Below are positions 35,330-47,387 of a stretch of 64,000 nt of DNA, piece after piece. How positions within the stretch are numbered: position 1 is the stretch's first letter; every line of letters starts with the position of its first letter. The notes under the pieces are model-generated. The model was not told where the DNA came from. It worked only from the letters and a program-made list of their open reading frames with translations, and did no database searches. The DNA is from Arthrobotrys musiformis (Eukaryota; Ascomycota; Orbiliomycetes; Orbiliales; Orbiliaceae), in NCBI GenBank assembly GCA_036971715.1, contig JAVHJL010000003.1, positions 2,356,001 to 2,420,000 of the forward strand. The letters run 5' to 3'. The translations under genes and the position numbers were made by a program.

Positions 35330-38300
35330 ATGACTGACGTCTCGGACCTCGTTTTGAAGGTGACCGTTGTTCAGGTGCGACTCGAAGACCTCGAAACACT
35401 ACCGTAACCCAGCTACTGACTGGCGTGTCGAAATACAGGGAAGGAACTTGGCACCGAAGGATCGAAGTGGTAAAAGTGATCCGGTACGGACTATGCGCTT
35501 TCATCTTGGAACGGCTTGTTGATGAAAGTTGCTAACTGGAGGGAGGTCGTATATAGTATGTAGTTGTTACTCTAGACGACTACCGCAATGTCACGCACGC
35601 CGTTCCAAAAAGTCTGGACCCTATGTGGAATACCGCATTTGATATGCCCCTAGCGAGGACTGGCGCGCATGAACTCCATTGTATTTGTTGGGATAAAGAC
35701 CGTTTCGGAAAGGTAGACCTATACTCCGAGTGAGACCTTCTACAGGGTTGGTTGAATATGCTAAAGAAATCTGTCTAGGATTACATGGGAGAGTTCGAGG
35801 TGTCTTTGGACGAAATATTTTCCTCTGGAACCTCAGAAGTTAGCGTATGTAGATACCCTTTGTCTCCAAAACCAACCTTGGCTGATGGAGGCACAGTCCC
35901 GGTGGTTCGAGTTGGTCTCTACCAGAAAAAAGGCCAAAATATCTGGGGAAATCCAGCTTAACCTTCTCGTTGTCGACAAATCCGGCAAACCGGCTTCGGT
36001 TGACCAACTACTCACCGTCTTCAAGACGTCACCATCCGTTGCTGGTACACCATTACTGGAGCTCGAGAACCCCGCGGGGCTGGGTTTAGATATAGGGTCG
36101 GACGACGAAGTATCAGAAGATGACGAAGAGTCTGGCGATGAACCTCCCGAAACACCTGGCCTGCCAAAGCAGGAGGGCGAAGAGAAGAAAAAGTCGAGGA
36201 AACGGCTAAAGCTGAAAGGTCGAGGGAAGGGTACGAAGAGCAAGAAGAAAGTCACCTCGTATGAGCTCGCCAACAATGGAGACGTGGTTGGTGTCATGTT
36301 TATTGAGATCTTGGCCTGCTCGGACCTTCCCCCGGAGAAAAACAGTATGTTCCATTGAAACCCCTATCGTCGAATAACACTAGCTAATCCTTCCTTCAGT
36401 GACTCGAACAAGCTTTGATTGCGATCCGTTCGTTGTTGCATCTCTGGGTAAGAAGACATACCGCACAAGGGTTATCCGCCACTGCCTAGACCCAAAATTC
36501 GACGAGAAAATGGTCTTCCAGGTTCTTCGACATGAACAGAACTACTCGCTCAATTTCGCTGTCGTCGACAAGGACAAATTTTCAGGAAACGATTTCATCG
36601 CCCAGGTTGACCTCCCAGTGCAGGATGTTATTGCTACTGCCCCGAAATCGAAGGGCGAAAATGGCCTCTACGAAATGCCTGACTTCTCGACTTATGATAT
36701 GTCCGCAACAACGGTGAGCTCTAGCAACGGGAGCAAGAGTAGGTTCCGCTTGCCATTGTCAAGATCAAGCTCAGCAACCAACTTGGCAAAGAAGGGCCGT
36801 GATCTTTCATCTAAACCTGCGGGCTCTTCGACCTCCCTGTATCAGATTACAGCAAAACCTCCACCAATCGAATTGCCGACTACAAAAGACGGCCAGCTCG
36901 TCCCTCCAACTCTCTTAACACCGACTCCTCCAACCCCTACTTCTGAGGAGCCCTCCATTCCTCAAATCGATGCCAATGAATATGACTTGAAAAAATTCGA
37001 CCTCCAACTGCTTATGAAGAATAAAGAACGATGGGAAGGCAAGCACAGTCCTGCGTTGCACATTCGGGCTAAATATATTCCTTACCCAGCTCTTCGACAA
37101 CAGTTCTGGAGGGTCATGCTTCGGCAGTATGATGCAGACGACAGCGGTATGATCAGCAGGGTGGAGCTGACGACCATGTTAGACTCACTAGGCTCTACCC
37201 TCAAAGCCAGCACCATCGATGGGTTCTTTGAACGATTTGCCGAAGAAAACGGCAATCCGATTGATAACTGCTTGGACTACGAGCTTACCATGGACCAAGC
37301 GGTCATCTGTCTCGAGGACCAGCTCGCCACTACATCTAAGTCCACAAATCGAGGATATTCCCCATACAACCACAGCAGCCCAAGCTTGTCGAAGGACGAG
37401 CAGCTCACGGATACCGCTTCGACAAAGTCAGACACTAATTCTGACAGCTATACCCCAGCAAGCCAATCAAAGTCGCAGTCGACGTATTCTCTGAACCAAA
37501 CTCTTACAACCCCGACATTGTCAGTCCCAGGAATGGGATCTAGCGGTGAGGAGGGGGCAAATCTGTCTAACGATGGGCTGGCAGATGAAGATGAGAAGGA
37601 GGAACATGTGATTGTTGTTAAGGAATGTCCATTGTGCCACCAACCCCGATTACAGAAGCGCTCGGAGGTCGACATTGTCACGCATTTGGCAACATGCGCC
37701 AGTCAAGATTGGCGACGAGTAGATCGACTGGTAATGGGAGGATTTGTGACCTCGAGTCAAGCACAACGAAAATGGTACTCGAAAGTCATTACTAAAGTGT
37801 CTTATGGCGGATACAAACTTGGAGCAAATTCTGCGAATATCCTTATTCAGGATCGTATCACCGGTTTAATCTCTGAGGAAAGAATGAGTGTCTATGTGCG
37901 ACTTGGTATTAGACTCCTTTATAAAGGTTTGAAGAGTAGCAGCATGGAAAAAAAGAAAAGTAAGTTCGATGGAGCGGACGCACCAGATGGTCTTTCTTAC
38001 TAACTCCAGACTTAGTCCGCCAACTGCTTGAAAGTTTGAGCTGGAAGCAAGGCAAAAAATACGATAACCCGGCATCTGCCCGTGAAATAAAGCCTTTCAT
38101 TGCTTTTCACCAGCTTAATATTGATGAGGTTTTGAAGCCTTTAGAAGAATTCAAAACGTAAGTGGCTTTGTCTAGCTTGCTGGTGAACATTGTTATATTG
38201 ACGGGAAAACTTGCTAGATTCAACGAATTCTTCTATCGAGAACTCAAACCAGGCTCTCGCCCAGTCGCCTACCCCGATAACCCTAAGATCATAGTAGCCC

Positions 38301-39089
38301 CTGCTGATTGCAGATCAGTTGTCTTCGACACCATTGATGATGCAACCAGGATTTGGGTTAAAGGGCGTGACTTCTCCGTAGAGAGGCTACTCGGAGCGGC
38401 GTATGGCGATGAGGCCAAGAAGTTCAACGGTGGTGCTTTGGGCATTTTCCGTCTTGCACCTCAGGACTACCACAGGTTTCACATACCCGTGGACGGCGTT
38501 ATGGGAGAACCTAAGTTGATCAAAGGAGAATACTACACCGTCAACCCAATGGCCATCCGATCTGCGTAAGTTCTTGCTAAATACACAACTCCGTGCCGTT
38601 CAATATTGACATTTGTTTTTCAAGGCTCGACGTATACGGAGAAAACGTCAGGATCATTGTCCCGATTGATTCCGTTGCACACGGTCGTGTGATGGTCGTC
38701 TGCGTGGGTGCCATGATGGTTGGCAGCACTGTTATTACTGCAAAAGCTGGCAGTACCGTCGCCCGAGGAGATGAACTCGGGTACTTCAAGTTCGGCGGAA
38801 GTACTTTAGTCGTCCTTTTCGAACCAAATACAATGAGGTGGGACGACGACTTGATCGCCAATTCGAGTGAGGCAGTTGAGACTTTGGTAAGCGATAGCCT
38901 CATTAAACACCCTATTTATATTAGAGCTAACGATCTATCATTAAGATCCGAGTGGGAATGTCTGTTGGACATAGCCCAGATCAGCGCGAAGTTGGTCATG
39001 AAACGATATCCAAGCACGTTACGGCTGCAGACAAGGCGGACGCTAAACGGCGTGTGGAGGGTAGCTTGGCCCCTCCCCGGAATGAGTAA
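35330..39089 (+). CDS. PSD2: Phosphatidylserine decarboxylase with C2 domains and EF-hand (Psd2 type)
   Basis: Ten exons: 35330-35374, 35439-35483, 35557-35712, 35779-35844, 35897-36344, 36400-37959, 38010-38157, 38218-38565, 38625-38886 and 38946-39089; 1073 residues. Order of parts: N-terminal C2 (GRNLAPKDRSGKSDPYVVVT), acidic/Lys-rich linker, second C2 (SFDCDPFVVASLGKKTYRTR), EF-hand-like loop DADDSGMISRVE (about 498-509), a Cys/His-containing segment ECPLCHQPRL...LATC, then the decarboxylase (FNEFFYRELKPGSRPV, FRLAPQDYHRFHIPVDG). The self-cleavage site is GGST at about 996-999, where the Ser becomes the pyruvoyl cofactor. Family knowledge: makes phosphatidylethanolamine from phosphatidylserine on Golgi/endosomal membranes. 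A C-terminal tail of about 75 residues follows the GGST motif. All key residues present. Confidence 0.96.
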
Positions 39090-39931
39090 TCCCCCTCCTT
39101 TGTCTAAGGAGTTGCGGTATTTTTTAATGTAAATTTCAACAATTATCTTTCGAAAGCTTTATGAAATGCGCAACATTTGCAATGCGATGCAGAGCGTGTG
39201 GTTCTTTGGTGGCGGATGGCGCAGATGTCATGTACGAACGCCGCCTGCCTGAAGCTGTGTGGTTAGAAAGAATGGTACAGTCATGCCATTTAACTGGTAT
39301 AGAAAAAAAAAACTTGCAATCATGTTGATTATTGTTATTTCATGGCAAATGGAGAAACAAAAAAACTTTCGTCCCGCCACCTTATATATTTTATATCACT
39401 ATCACACAAGGGGTGACTGGCGGTCGAGTTGAGAATTCGTTCCGTGAAAGGATGATGTGTTGTGCGTTGTTATTGTTTTGTTGTTGTTGTCGCGATGACG
39501 GCTTTTCGTCCCACCAGCTTGTCGCGTCCCCAACCCAAACTAGCATCATCGACATCAACGGCATCGACGGCATCAATCATCCCCATCGGTAGCGATATCT
39601 CCGGCATCCATCGGCACCAAACCCAACCGAAATAAATAACTCGATAATCCTTAATTGTTTACACCATCTGTACATTGCAATCGCCTTCAGTCGTTCCGAT
39701 TACTCCTATATGCGTATCGCGCTTAACGTATCTCCCCACATCTAGATCCGACGACTTGGGGACTCCAAAAACCGTCACCTTCTCGAAAGCCTCTAAGGGA
39801 CATTCCGACCTCTTTCTATTTCGCTATAGAACGCTAGAGCTTTTCGACGTTCGTTACCCTGCAATGGTTAACTGCATGATTACATGACCGAATTCGCCTC
39901 ATACCCGCTCCCCTTAACGTTTATGCCAACA
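39090..39931. other. Interval between PSD2 and DSN1
   Basis: About 840 bp of 3' and promoter sequence between two + strand genes. No coding signal recognised. Confidence 0.6.
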
Positions 39932-41868
39932 ATGGCCAGTCATCGGCCGAAGCGCAAAAGTGCCACAAAAACATTTCTCGATGATGTTACCACAGTAAAT
40001 GGAGCTCGTGGAGAAGACATGCCGCCCCTTAAGAAGACCCGGCGGTCTTCTCCTGATCGATCTACAAGTCGGACTGTTGAGAAACCGGTGAAGACCCAAA
40101 CAAGGGTAAGCGTTCAGTCCCGTGTTTACAAACCCACCGAAAAATGCAGCTAACCCGAGCTATTTGGTGTTTTAGACCACAAGAAGTAATTTGACATCAT
40201 TGAATCTCGAGGAAGAATTGTAAGGAGCTAACAACTTATTTTAGGTACCGTAGTCGAGATTGATGAGGGTACGGACAATATTTTTTCAAAAGGTCCGAGT
40301 AAGGCGAAACGGGCGAAACGGACTCAAAAGGAGAGGGAACGGGAAGAACAAGAACAAAAACAGGAACAACCGGCTTCTCAAGAGAGCACAACAACATTGC
40401 GATCAACAGAAGCTCCTAAGGGTGGATCTCCGAGCAGGTCGAGGCGGACACGGGCGGAGCGTGCTCCTGCATCAGAGCCGGACCCAAAATCGGAACTGGT
40501 GCCTCAGCCCAAACCCAAACCTAGATCCCGAGCGAAGAATGTAGAGAATGAGAAACCATTGGTCCAGGCAAGCGTGAAACCGCCAGTAACCGCGCGGAAA
40601 ACCAAAGCACAGGTCTTGGAAACGCCTGGAAAGGATGTACCGAAAGTTCGACGCTCGCTGAGGAATGCCACACACGACGAGAAGGCACCTGAGGAGGGCG
40701 AGGGGACCGGGAGCGATAAGCCCCTGACGGTTCCATTGGCCGCTATAGAAGATACGCCGTTGGTAAGGAAGAGAAACAAGGAGATGCGTGAAGCAAAGGG
40801 CCACCGGAGAAGTAGCCTGGGCCTGCGGGGAAGAAGAGCCAGCTCTCTATCGAACGGATTTATCGGTATGGAACCCATAAACAGAGATTTTTACCTAGAA
40901 CATCCGGTCACTAATATTGATACGGTCAGCGGCCCCACACCCGGACGTACAACCTGCCGACTTCTATAAGCACTTGGACCCGGAGATGATTGAAACCCAG
41001 CGTATGCAACAGCTTCTAGCCTGGTGTTCCAAATGTGCATTGAGCGAGAAGAGGGCACGCGGGCGTGATGCTCAATCGAATGCCCGAGCTGCTGGTAAGA
41101 AGCACTTCCCACATGTAACCTCCACGGTGACATGAGCTAACAAATCTCACAGCACGTGTAATAGAAGAGGATATCCTAGCTGATCTCACCGAAAGGAAAC
41201 TGAACGTGAATTGGTGGGATGCTGCAGAGGTACGAACCGACTATGATACAAAATGACGTAGTCTTTTGCGATATCTAACACACATCTAGGGAACGGAAAG
41301 CGCCGCGGACGTACCCAAGAAACCTAACCCCAAAAACGAAGATCACAAACGCAAGATCGAAGCATTGGAACGACAACTGGAAGAGTAAGATAAACCTGGA
41401 TTGGATGATTAAGCTATCTCGGTGCGCTGACAAAACCCCGCCGTGTTGTACAGGTTAAACTGCGAAAAGAAGGCTTGGTCTGAGATATGTGAAAAGGCAC
41501 CTGAAAAGATACCGAGACCGCAAAAGGAGGGGGGCATGCGACCCGAAGACTTGAATGTAGCTTTTTTGCGACCTGAAGAAGCCGCCGTTATACCAAAGTT
41601 TAAGGGCTCTGATAAGGCAATTGGGCAAATCCAGGATGTCATGTCAAAGGGACGTGGGTCAATGGAGTTCAAAGTGGATCAGTTCTCCCACGGAATGCAC
41701 AAGGCCCAGCAGTACAGTCTGTACGCAAAGGGCGTAACGGAAAAGGTTCTTGGGAAAGCTTCATCAGTGCTGGACGTGAGACAGGAAGCAGCCATGAAGG
41801 CGGCCGGGACAACGGCACTACCCTTACATGAGGTTTTAAAATCCATATCACACCTGGATCGAGGTTGA
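39932..41868 (+). CDS. DSN1: Kinetochore MIND-complex subunit Dsn1 / Mis13
   Basis: Exons 39932-40105, 40176-40185 (10 nt), 40245-40865, 40930-41094, 41153-41229, 41290-41384 and 41454-41868 give 518 residues. The N-terminal half is basic and disordered (KRPKRKS-like start, many Arg/Lys/Pro). The diagnostic Mis13 block is SSLGLRGRRASSL followed across an intron by HPDVQPADFYKHL, QQLLAWC and ARVIEEDILADL; a coiled coil (KIEALERQLEELNCEKKAW) and a conserved C-terminal helix region follow. Family knowledge: Dsn1 joins Mtw1, Nnf1 and Nsl1 to bridge CENP-C at the centromere to Ndc80; the RRASSL region is the family's Aurora-B (Ipl1) site. The microexon is required for frame. Start chosen at MASHRPKRK; two upstream in-frame Met codons exist (39884, 39923). 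Confidence 0.92.
40176..40185 (+). other. DSN1: 10-nt microexon of DSN1
   Basis: Sequence ACCACAAGAA lies between a TTTTAG acceptor and a GTAATT donor, with a downstream intron that has a GAGCTAAC branch-like site. Including it joins exon 1 (phase 0) to exon 3 (phase 1) in frame; skipping it, or extending the exon to the next donor (GTAAGG at 40219), runs into a stop. Confidence 0.75.
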
Positions 41869-42109
41869 GGGGGGTTGGTATTGGATGCGCAGAGTGGTTT
41901 AAACGAGAACGTACCCCAGCCGTTTCAGATGTCGGCGGCAACGTGGAAAGCTTCTTATCGTCGCAGCCCCAATACCCTACTCATCCGGAACCACGGCTGA
42001 TGAATTTTTTTAATGTCGTTTTGTACTATATTCTGGCTGCTAATGATAGCGTTCTTGCTCTTTCTGGTGTTGCGCTTTGAGGTCAATTTACTGTTTCTTT
42101 TTGCATTCA

Positions 42110-42112
<3 letters not shown>

Positions 42113-42161
<49 letters not shown>
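42113..42161. repeat. Poly(T) tract, 49 bp
   Basis: The longest homopolymer in the window, beginning 245 bp after the DSN1 stop. Such a length is near the limit of accurate sequencing, so its true size is uncertain. Confidence 0.95.
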
Positions 42162-42465
42162 CAGCCGTGTGTCCAGGCTAGCAGGCGTCTTTGGTGTATG
42201 GGCTTTCTGTGTCTGGCTCTCTCTCTGGCGAGCGTTAGTTATAGGGTTGGGAGAACTGAAAGAGAGAGAAAAACAATTATATATTCTAGGTACTCAAAGT
42301 AGACTTTCCAACCAATCTATCCTGTCCCGAATACTTTGTTTTCTTCTCTTGGAGGCAGACTGGCTCGTATGATGACGCCGATGATATTACGCACATCAGA
42401 TAGTTCACCAAGGATAGATCTACGATAAATATAAACCCCGGTGTATGTACATGTATATGTAAGTG

Positions 42466-42483
42466 AGTAGGTACGTACCTACT
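42466..42483. repeat. 18-bp perfect palindrome
   Basis: AGTAGGTACGTACCTACT reads identically on both strands. It belongs to a group of TAGGTAC/GTACCTA-type palindromes found in several intergenic regions of the window. Confidence 0.9.
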
Positions 42484-44891
42484 GACATATACATGTACAT
42501 GCTAAGGAGGTACCTAGGTTGGTACCTGAGCTGCCAAACGAAAAAGCGCAGGAAAACAGCGGGCTGGCAAAAAGGCTTCGGTACACAAATTAAATCGGAT
42601 CGGTAGATTTACGATCTGAAAATGGATCGCTCAATCGATCTTGTCCCACACATCCTCTGCACAAGGATACACAGACACGTGGGAAGGGAGACATGAAATA
42701 TTAGGACATGCACATCCGTCGCTATTTGTGGGACACGAGTCGAGAAGGAAGGGAAAAGAAGGAAGGATGGAACGAATTTTTTCTTATCGAACAAAAAAAA
42801 AACAAGATTTTCCTAAGAGATTCAAACGAAAAAAATAAAATAAAATAAAAAACCGTTGGGATTTGTTGAATGGTTTGTTATTCGTTACTGGGAGTGGTTT
42901 ATGCATAGACGGAGCCGGTTAGTTTACATGCGAAGGGCACATTTACAGAACTGCCACGAGGACACGGGCGCCATGATCGGACGATGAAGGGGAGATTTGA
43001 TGCTGAGGGTGGGTCATTTTACCCGATTCTGTTGCGCAATACGAGTGGTGGAAAAAAGGCCGTACATAGGTACCTAAGTAGGTACATACAGTGAGCGTTA
43101 TACTATGTTGTGTATACATACTATGTAGTAATATGCATATGTCTGCAGTTGCGAGGAAGAGGATTGGTTTCTGCCGATATGTAACATCTTTCTGACAGGA
43201 AAAAACCTTTCTCTTACACTCTCCGTGCGTTATGTTGGTACTTTTATCTCCCTTCTTTGGCCCTTCTCCATACAAATCACGCCGGCAAATAGGTATGTAT
43301 ATAAGTACACATGTTAAGGGCAGGGAAAGGGCTGCATCGATGATGGTCTGAGGCGCTCGGTAACAAATGTCGGCAACGTTGCAACGAGATATATAATTTT
43401 ATATTGCTGGTTGACGAAGCGCCCAGGGAGAAATTATATGTACACATGTATGTATGTATATATGTACATACAGCAAGCAACTAACTAGCCGAAAAAGAAA
43501 CGAGAACAGCGGAATGCGAACCCTTGCTTCATTCCAAATGATAGCCGAAGTCAGATCTTGATCATGAGCAGATCGAGCAAACGGTATCTGTCCGGAGGGC
43601 CATGTATGCGAATCGAGGTAAGCAATACGAGACCTCTCGCTTGGGCCATTCCCTGGTCTTGCCTCTCCACCATCACCCGTTCCCATCCAACCAGCGGGCC
43701 ATGATACCAGACTGGCAAATTCCGCGCTCGTGCTCGTGGCCTGATACTTCCCTTTCGCGAGGACATTGGCAAGGGCTTGGTTGGGGATTCGATTCGAGCT
43801 AAACTCGGGAAAAGGAAGCAGGAAGGACGAAAACAGGACTGCGCACGACGCAAGTCTGCATTTTGGCATTGGAGCTCACCACCACGACCGTTGAAAATCC
43901 ACCCATTTCAGGACGATGAAGACATGGGGCCCGTCTGCAAGATGCCAGATCCACCCCCCACCCAAGTTCCACTTTCCTCCACTTTCCACCCGTCCGCCAG
44001 CCCCTGTGATTGGCTATGTTCCTCCTCTGAAAATGGCGATTCGCGTGAGGCCACTCTTTCCAGCAAGTTCCCTTTTTGCTTTTTTTACTGTTCGCTTTCC
44101 TTGAAATCATTATTCCCGCTCGCATTGTTTTGTTTCTTTTCCTCGTGAGAGAGATATGTATGGAGCACACGCTGCAGAACTGACTCGCAACGCTAGTAGG
44201 AAAAGGTCCTTATTAGCTGCTGAACCATCCTCACCTCTCTTTTTTTTTTTTCCTTCTGGCATTTGCCTGCGAACAACAGTAAGTATCAGGCCACTCGTTT
44301 CATTTGCTGTCAAGGGTATTCATGTAAGTGTGTCTGCTTGACCCGGCGAAATAATTTTCGTCAAGAAAGAGGAGATGATGAAGAGAGATCAAGCTGTCTC
44401 GGGAAGTTGGGGCGTTCCATTATTATTTTTTTTATTTTTTATTCATGGGCATGGGCGGGTGTCCGATTGATTGACTCGGAAAGCAAATTCCGGGATATTT
44501 CGCGTGATGGAAACGAAATTTATGGAAATTGGGGTGGGAGCGAAGGGAAGTGGTGCGATCTCTAATGATCGAAAATCTCTTTTTTGGCATCCCGCTGCCG
44601 CCGCCGCACGAGGAATTCTTTATTTTATTTTATTGTTCCATGTTTTTTAAGGAAAAATTCTCCATGGTCCAAGGCGGCGGCCAAGCAGAGATCTTGGATC
44701 GTTTCCATTTTGCCCTTAGAAATGTTGCACGCCCCTTCCCCATCCCATGCAGCTTCGCTTCTCCACCCGATCCAATCTCACGACCAGAGATCCATCGACG
44801 AATCTCTATCGGAAGGATTCGGCTACTTTTTTGGGCTGTCAACCAGCCATCCGGGCAAGTTTAGTCGACGGAGCAAAAAAAGATCGCATAC

Positions 44892-44912
44892 AAAAAAAAA
44901 AAAAAAAAAAAA
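44892..44912. repeat. Poly(A) tract, 21 bp
   Basis: Uninterrupted A run in the nsdD upstream interval. Confidence 0.95.
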
Positions 44913-45474
44913 GAAACACACGTTTTTCTTGCACTCTTTTCCCCCCCCTTCCCTCTCTAACATATCGACGTAATGGACATTACACAGCTATCGGCATCAA
45001 GGAGAAGTAATCACATACCCTCGATTTTATCCTTGAACAAAAATGGTCAAGGCGACGGAAGGTTCCAACCTATTATTACCGGCCGATCTTTGAAGGAAAT
45101 CAAGATCGCAAGCCACCGTTGAGCACCAGACCCGATCTGGTAAAAGGGCCGTTGAAGGGCGATTGGCATATATTAAGTCTCATGGGGTCTCCCTAGCCGT
45201 CGACACCCACTTTTTTTTTTTTTTTAGGGTGGTTGAAGTAGCGGTGGTCCAGGGTATGCCTTTTTTTTTTCTTTTCATCCCGAACGGAAGTTGTTCACCT
45301 TCGTTACGTTTGGTTCTTTCTTTCTTTTTTTTTTCTTTTTTTTCTTTTCCATTTCCTCATGCTCATGCTCATGCTCTTCGCTACTGTTTTATATTCCGAA
45401 CCGAAGAACCAAACGCAAGCGGTAGTGATCACAGAGATAAGGTGGTGGGAAACAGGCAATATGCGAATAAGGGG

Positions 45475-45530
<56 letters not shown>
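45475..45530. repeat. (TGA)n trinucleotide microsatellite
   Basis: About 18 uninterrupted units followed by GGT-type variants. Frames through it give poly-Asp or poly-His, which are artefacts. Confidence 0.95.
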
Positions 45531-46450
45531 GTGGTGGTAGTGGTTGTCATGCAATGAGTGCATGGATTTCTTCTTTCTTGTTTCTTCCTTTTGCCTGTCC
45601 GCGAGCAGCTGAAATATCTTTCCCCATGATTGAGACAAGACAGTAAGGCAAATTTTTGAGGAGAAGGAGGGGGGAAAGGCCGCGGAGCCTTTCTGTGGCG
45701 ATTTTTTATATTTTTATTTTTTTGACAAGGGAAGCTAGCTGTGTGCGCTCTTGTACAGTACTTCCTGATAACGCCTTGGGAAAGGCATTTAGACATATCG
45801 AGACGTAGTCTATTTTATGTGCGGTATATCGTATAATCGCCTGCCTGCTTATATCCCCATTGGTATCTGACAAAAAAAAGGAAGCTAAAAATACTAGAAA
45901 CTTTATATATAAAAAAAAACCCATTGTGTATAGTATGTCTTGTGCGATGTGGAATAACTACTAGTAGATGTGGAGAGCAGTGGAGAAGGGGAGTGTGATG
46001 CTTGACAAACACACGCACACCCTGGTTTCGATTCAGATTCCACAAAGCTGGGAGATCCTGGTACTATGTACACCGAGGCCCGGAAGCCCTGAGCAGAAAC
46101 CTGGATCTTGAATTTTAGGAGCCGTTGGATCGTTTCGGGGGGTTGAGTAAACTACCGAGAGTACTTGCTTACTTTGTATTTTGCAGCGATGCGGGCTAGT
46201 GAGAGTTGGGTAATTAGTAGCTAGCTTGTTTAGCCCAGCCCAAACTCACGGGTTTGGGTTCGTTCGCTTGACAATTAAAAAGTGCAGATGGGGGAATTCG
46301 ATTTGAACCCGAACAGCCTTCAGCATCAAAAACAAAACGATATATATAAAAATGTAAATATAAAGATACTTAATATAAATAGATAGATAAAGAAATAGAA
46401 AGAAGATAGAATAAAGATTCTGAGGGGAAGAGGAACTGGGCGAGGCTAGT

Positions 46451-46467
46451 CTGATCTGATCTGATCT
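46451..46467. repeat. CTGAT pentamer array, left arm
   Basis: About three and a half CTGAT units immediately left of the GTAT array; the reverse complement matches the GATCA-type array at 46693-46718. Confidence 0.85.
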
Positions 46468-46472
46468 ATGTA

Positions 46473-46575
46473 GTATGTATGTATGTATGTATGTATGTAT
46501 GTATGTATGTATGTATGTATGTATGTATGTATGTATGTATGTATGTATGTATGTATGTATGTATGTATGTATGTA
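46473..46575. repeat. (GTAT)n tetranucleotide array, about 26 copies
   Basis: Uninterrupted 103-bp GTAT array, ending at a GTACCTAGGTATG motif. Being purine-pyrimidine alternating and A/T-rich, it is an obvious slippage and polymorphism site. Confidence 0.95.
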
Positions 46576-46647
46576 CCTAGGTATGTATATACATACTTAT
46601 ATATAAGTACTTACATATTAAGGCCGGAACAAGCCCAAGCCCAGTCC

Positions 46648-46718
46648 AGGTCAAATCAGGTCAGGTCAGGTCAGGTCAAGTCAGGTCGGGTTGGATCAGA
46701 TCAGATCAGATCAGATCA
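46648..46718. repeat. AGGTC / GATCA pentamer array, right arm
   Basis: A run of 5-bp units drifting from AGGTC to AGATC. The terminal part (46693-46718) is complementary to the CTGAT array at 46451-46467. Confidence 0.85.
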
Positions 46719-47349
46719 TGTCATTATGTAGGACAAAGGGAAGAAGAAGAAAAAACAATGTTCAATCAATTGTCAGAGTTACTAGCTCAATATCATGCCG
46801 GCTCTCGCTTGTGGATTTGAATTTGAACTTGAATTGGCATTTGCATTGGCATTGATATTCGCAGGCAGGAAGAGGGAGGAGAACCCGAGATTTCGATCGA
46901 GCGGAAAACTCAATCTGGGGGGTCCCGGTGGGAAGGGGCACCTCAGATCAGACCATTCGGATAACCCGATCCATCCATTCATTCACTTTACTTCCAGAGT
47001 ACAGACAGACAGACTAACTAACGTACACGCTTATATGTGTGTTAACTCGTGGATGTGTGTATGTATGTATGTAAACTTATTTTGTTTTTTTAGGGTGGGT
47101 TTTTTTTTCTTTTCTTTTCACCTAGGTAGTCACTCCGGTCGTGCTTATAGTACAATATTAAGGTTGTATCTATCACTCATGTTGTATAATATTATATTCT
47201 GTATATGGAACAGACCACTCCTGCTACCATACTATACTGGGTCGGTGGGTAAGTAAGTAGGTAGTTAATATCACCAATCCCTATAGTATAATCCGTCCAC
47301 AGTTCGTAGGCATTTTGTATCAGACAGACGGACAGACAGACAGGCAGAC

Positions 47350-47387
47350 CAGATCGGATCAGATCAGATCAGATCAGATCGGATCGG
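47350..47387. repeat. GATCA/GATCG pentamer array
   Basis: A further pentamer array of the same family about 650 bp to the right, in the same orientation as the 46693-46718 array, just after a CAGA-type repeat. Confidence 0.85.

Noticed and set aside
43402..43869. 156-codon - strand frame with a signal-peptide-like start
   Set aside because: No family resemblance, no supported second exon, and the C-terminal part runs through ATGT-type simple sequence. Kept only as a weak possibility.
45429..45796. Reading frames with runs of His, Ile or Asp
   Set aside because: They are translations of the TGA/TCA trinucleotide repeat in all frames, with no unique flanking domain.
46483..46731. Frame with repeated Met-Tyr-Val-Cys
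   Set aside because: Translation of the GTAT array; repeats of four bases give the same pattern in every frame.
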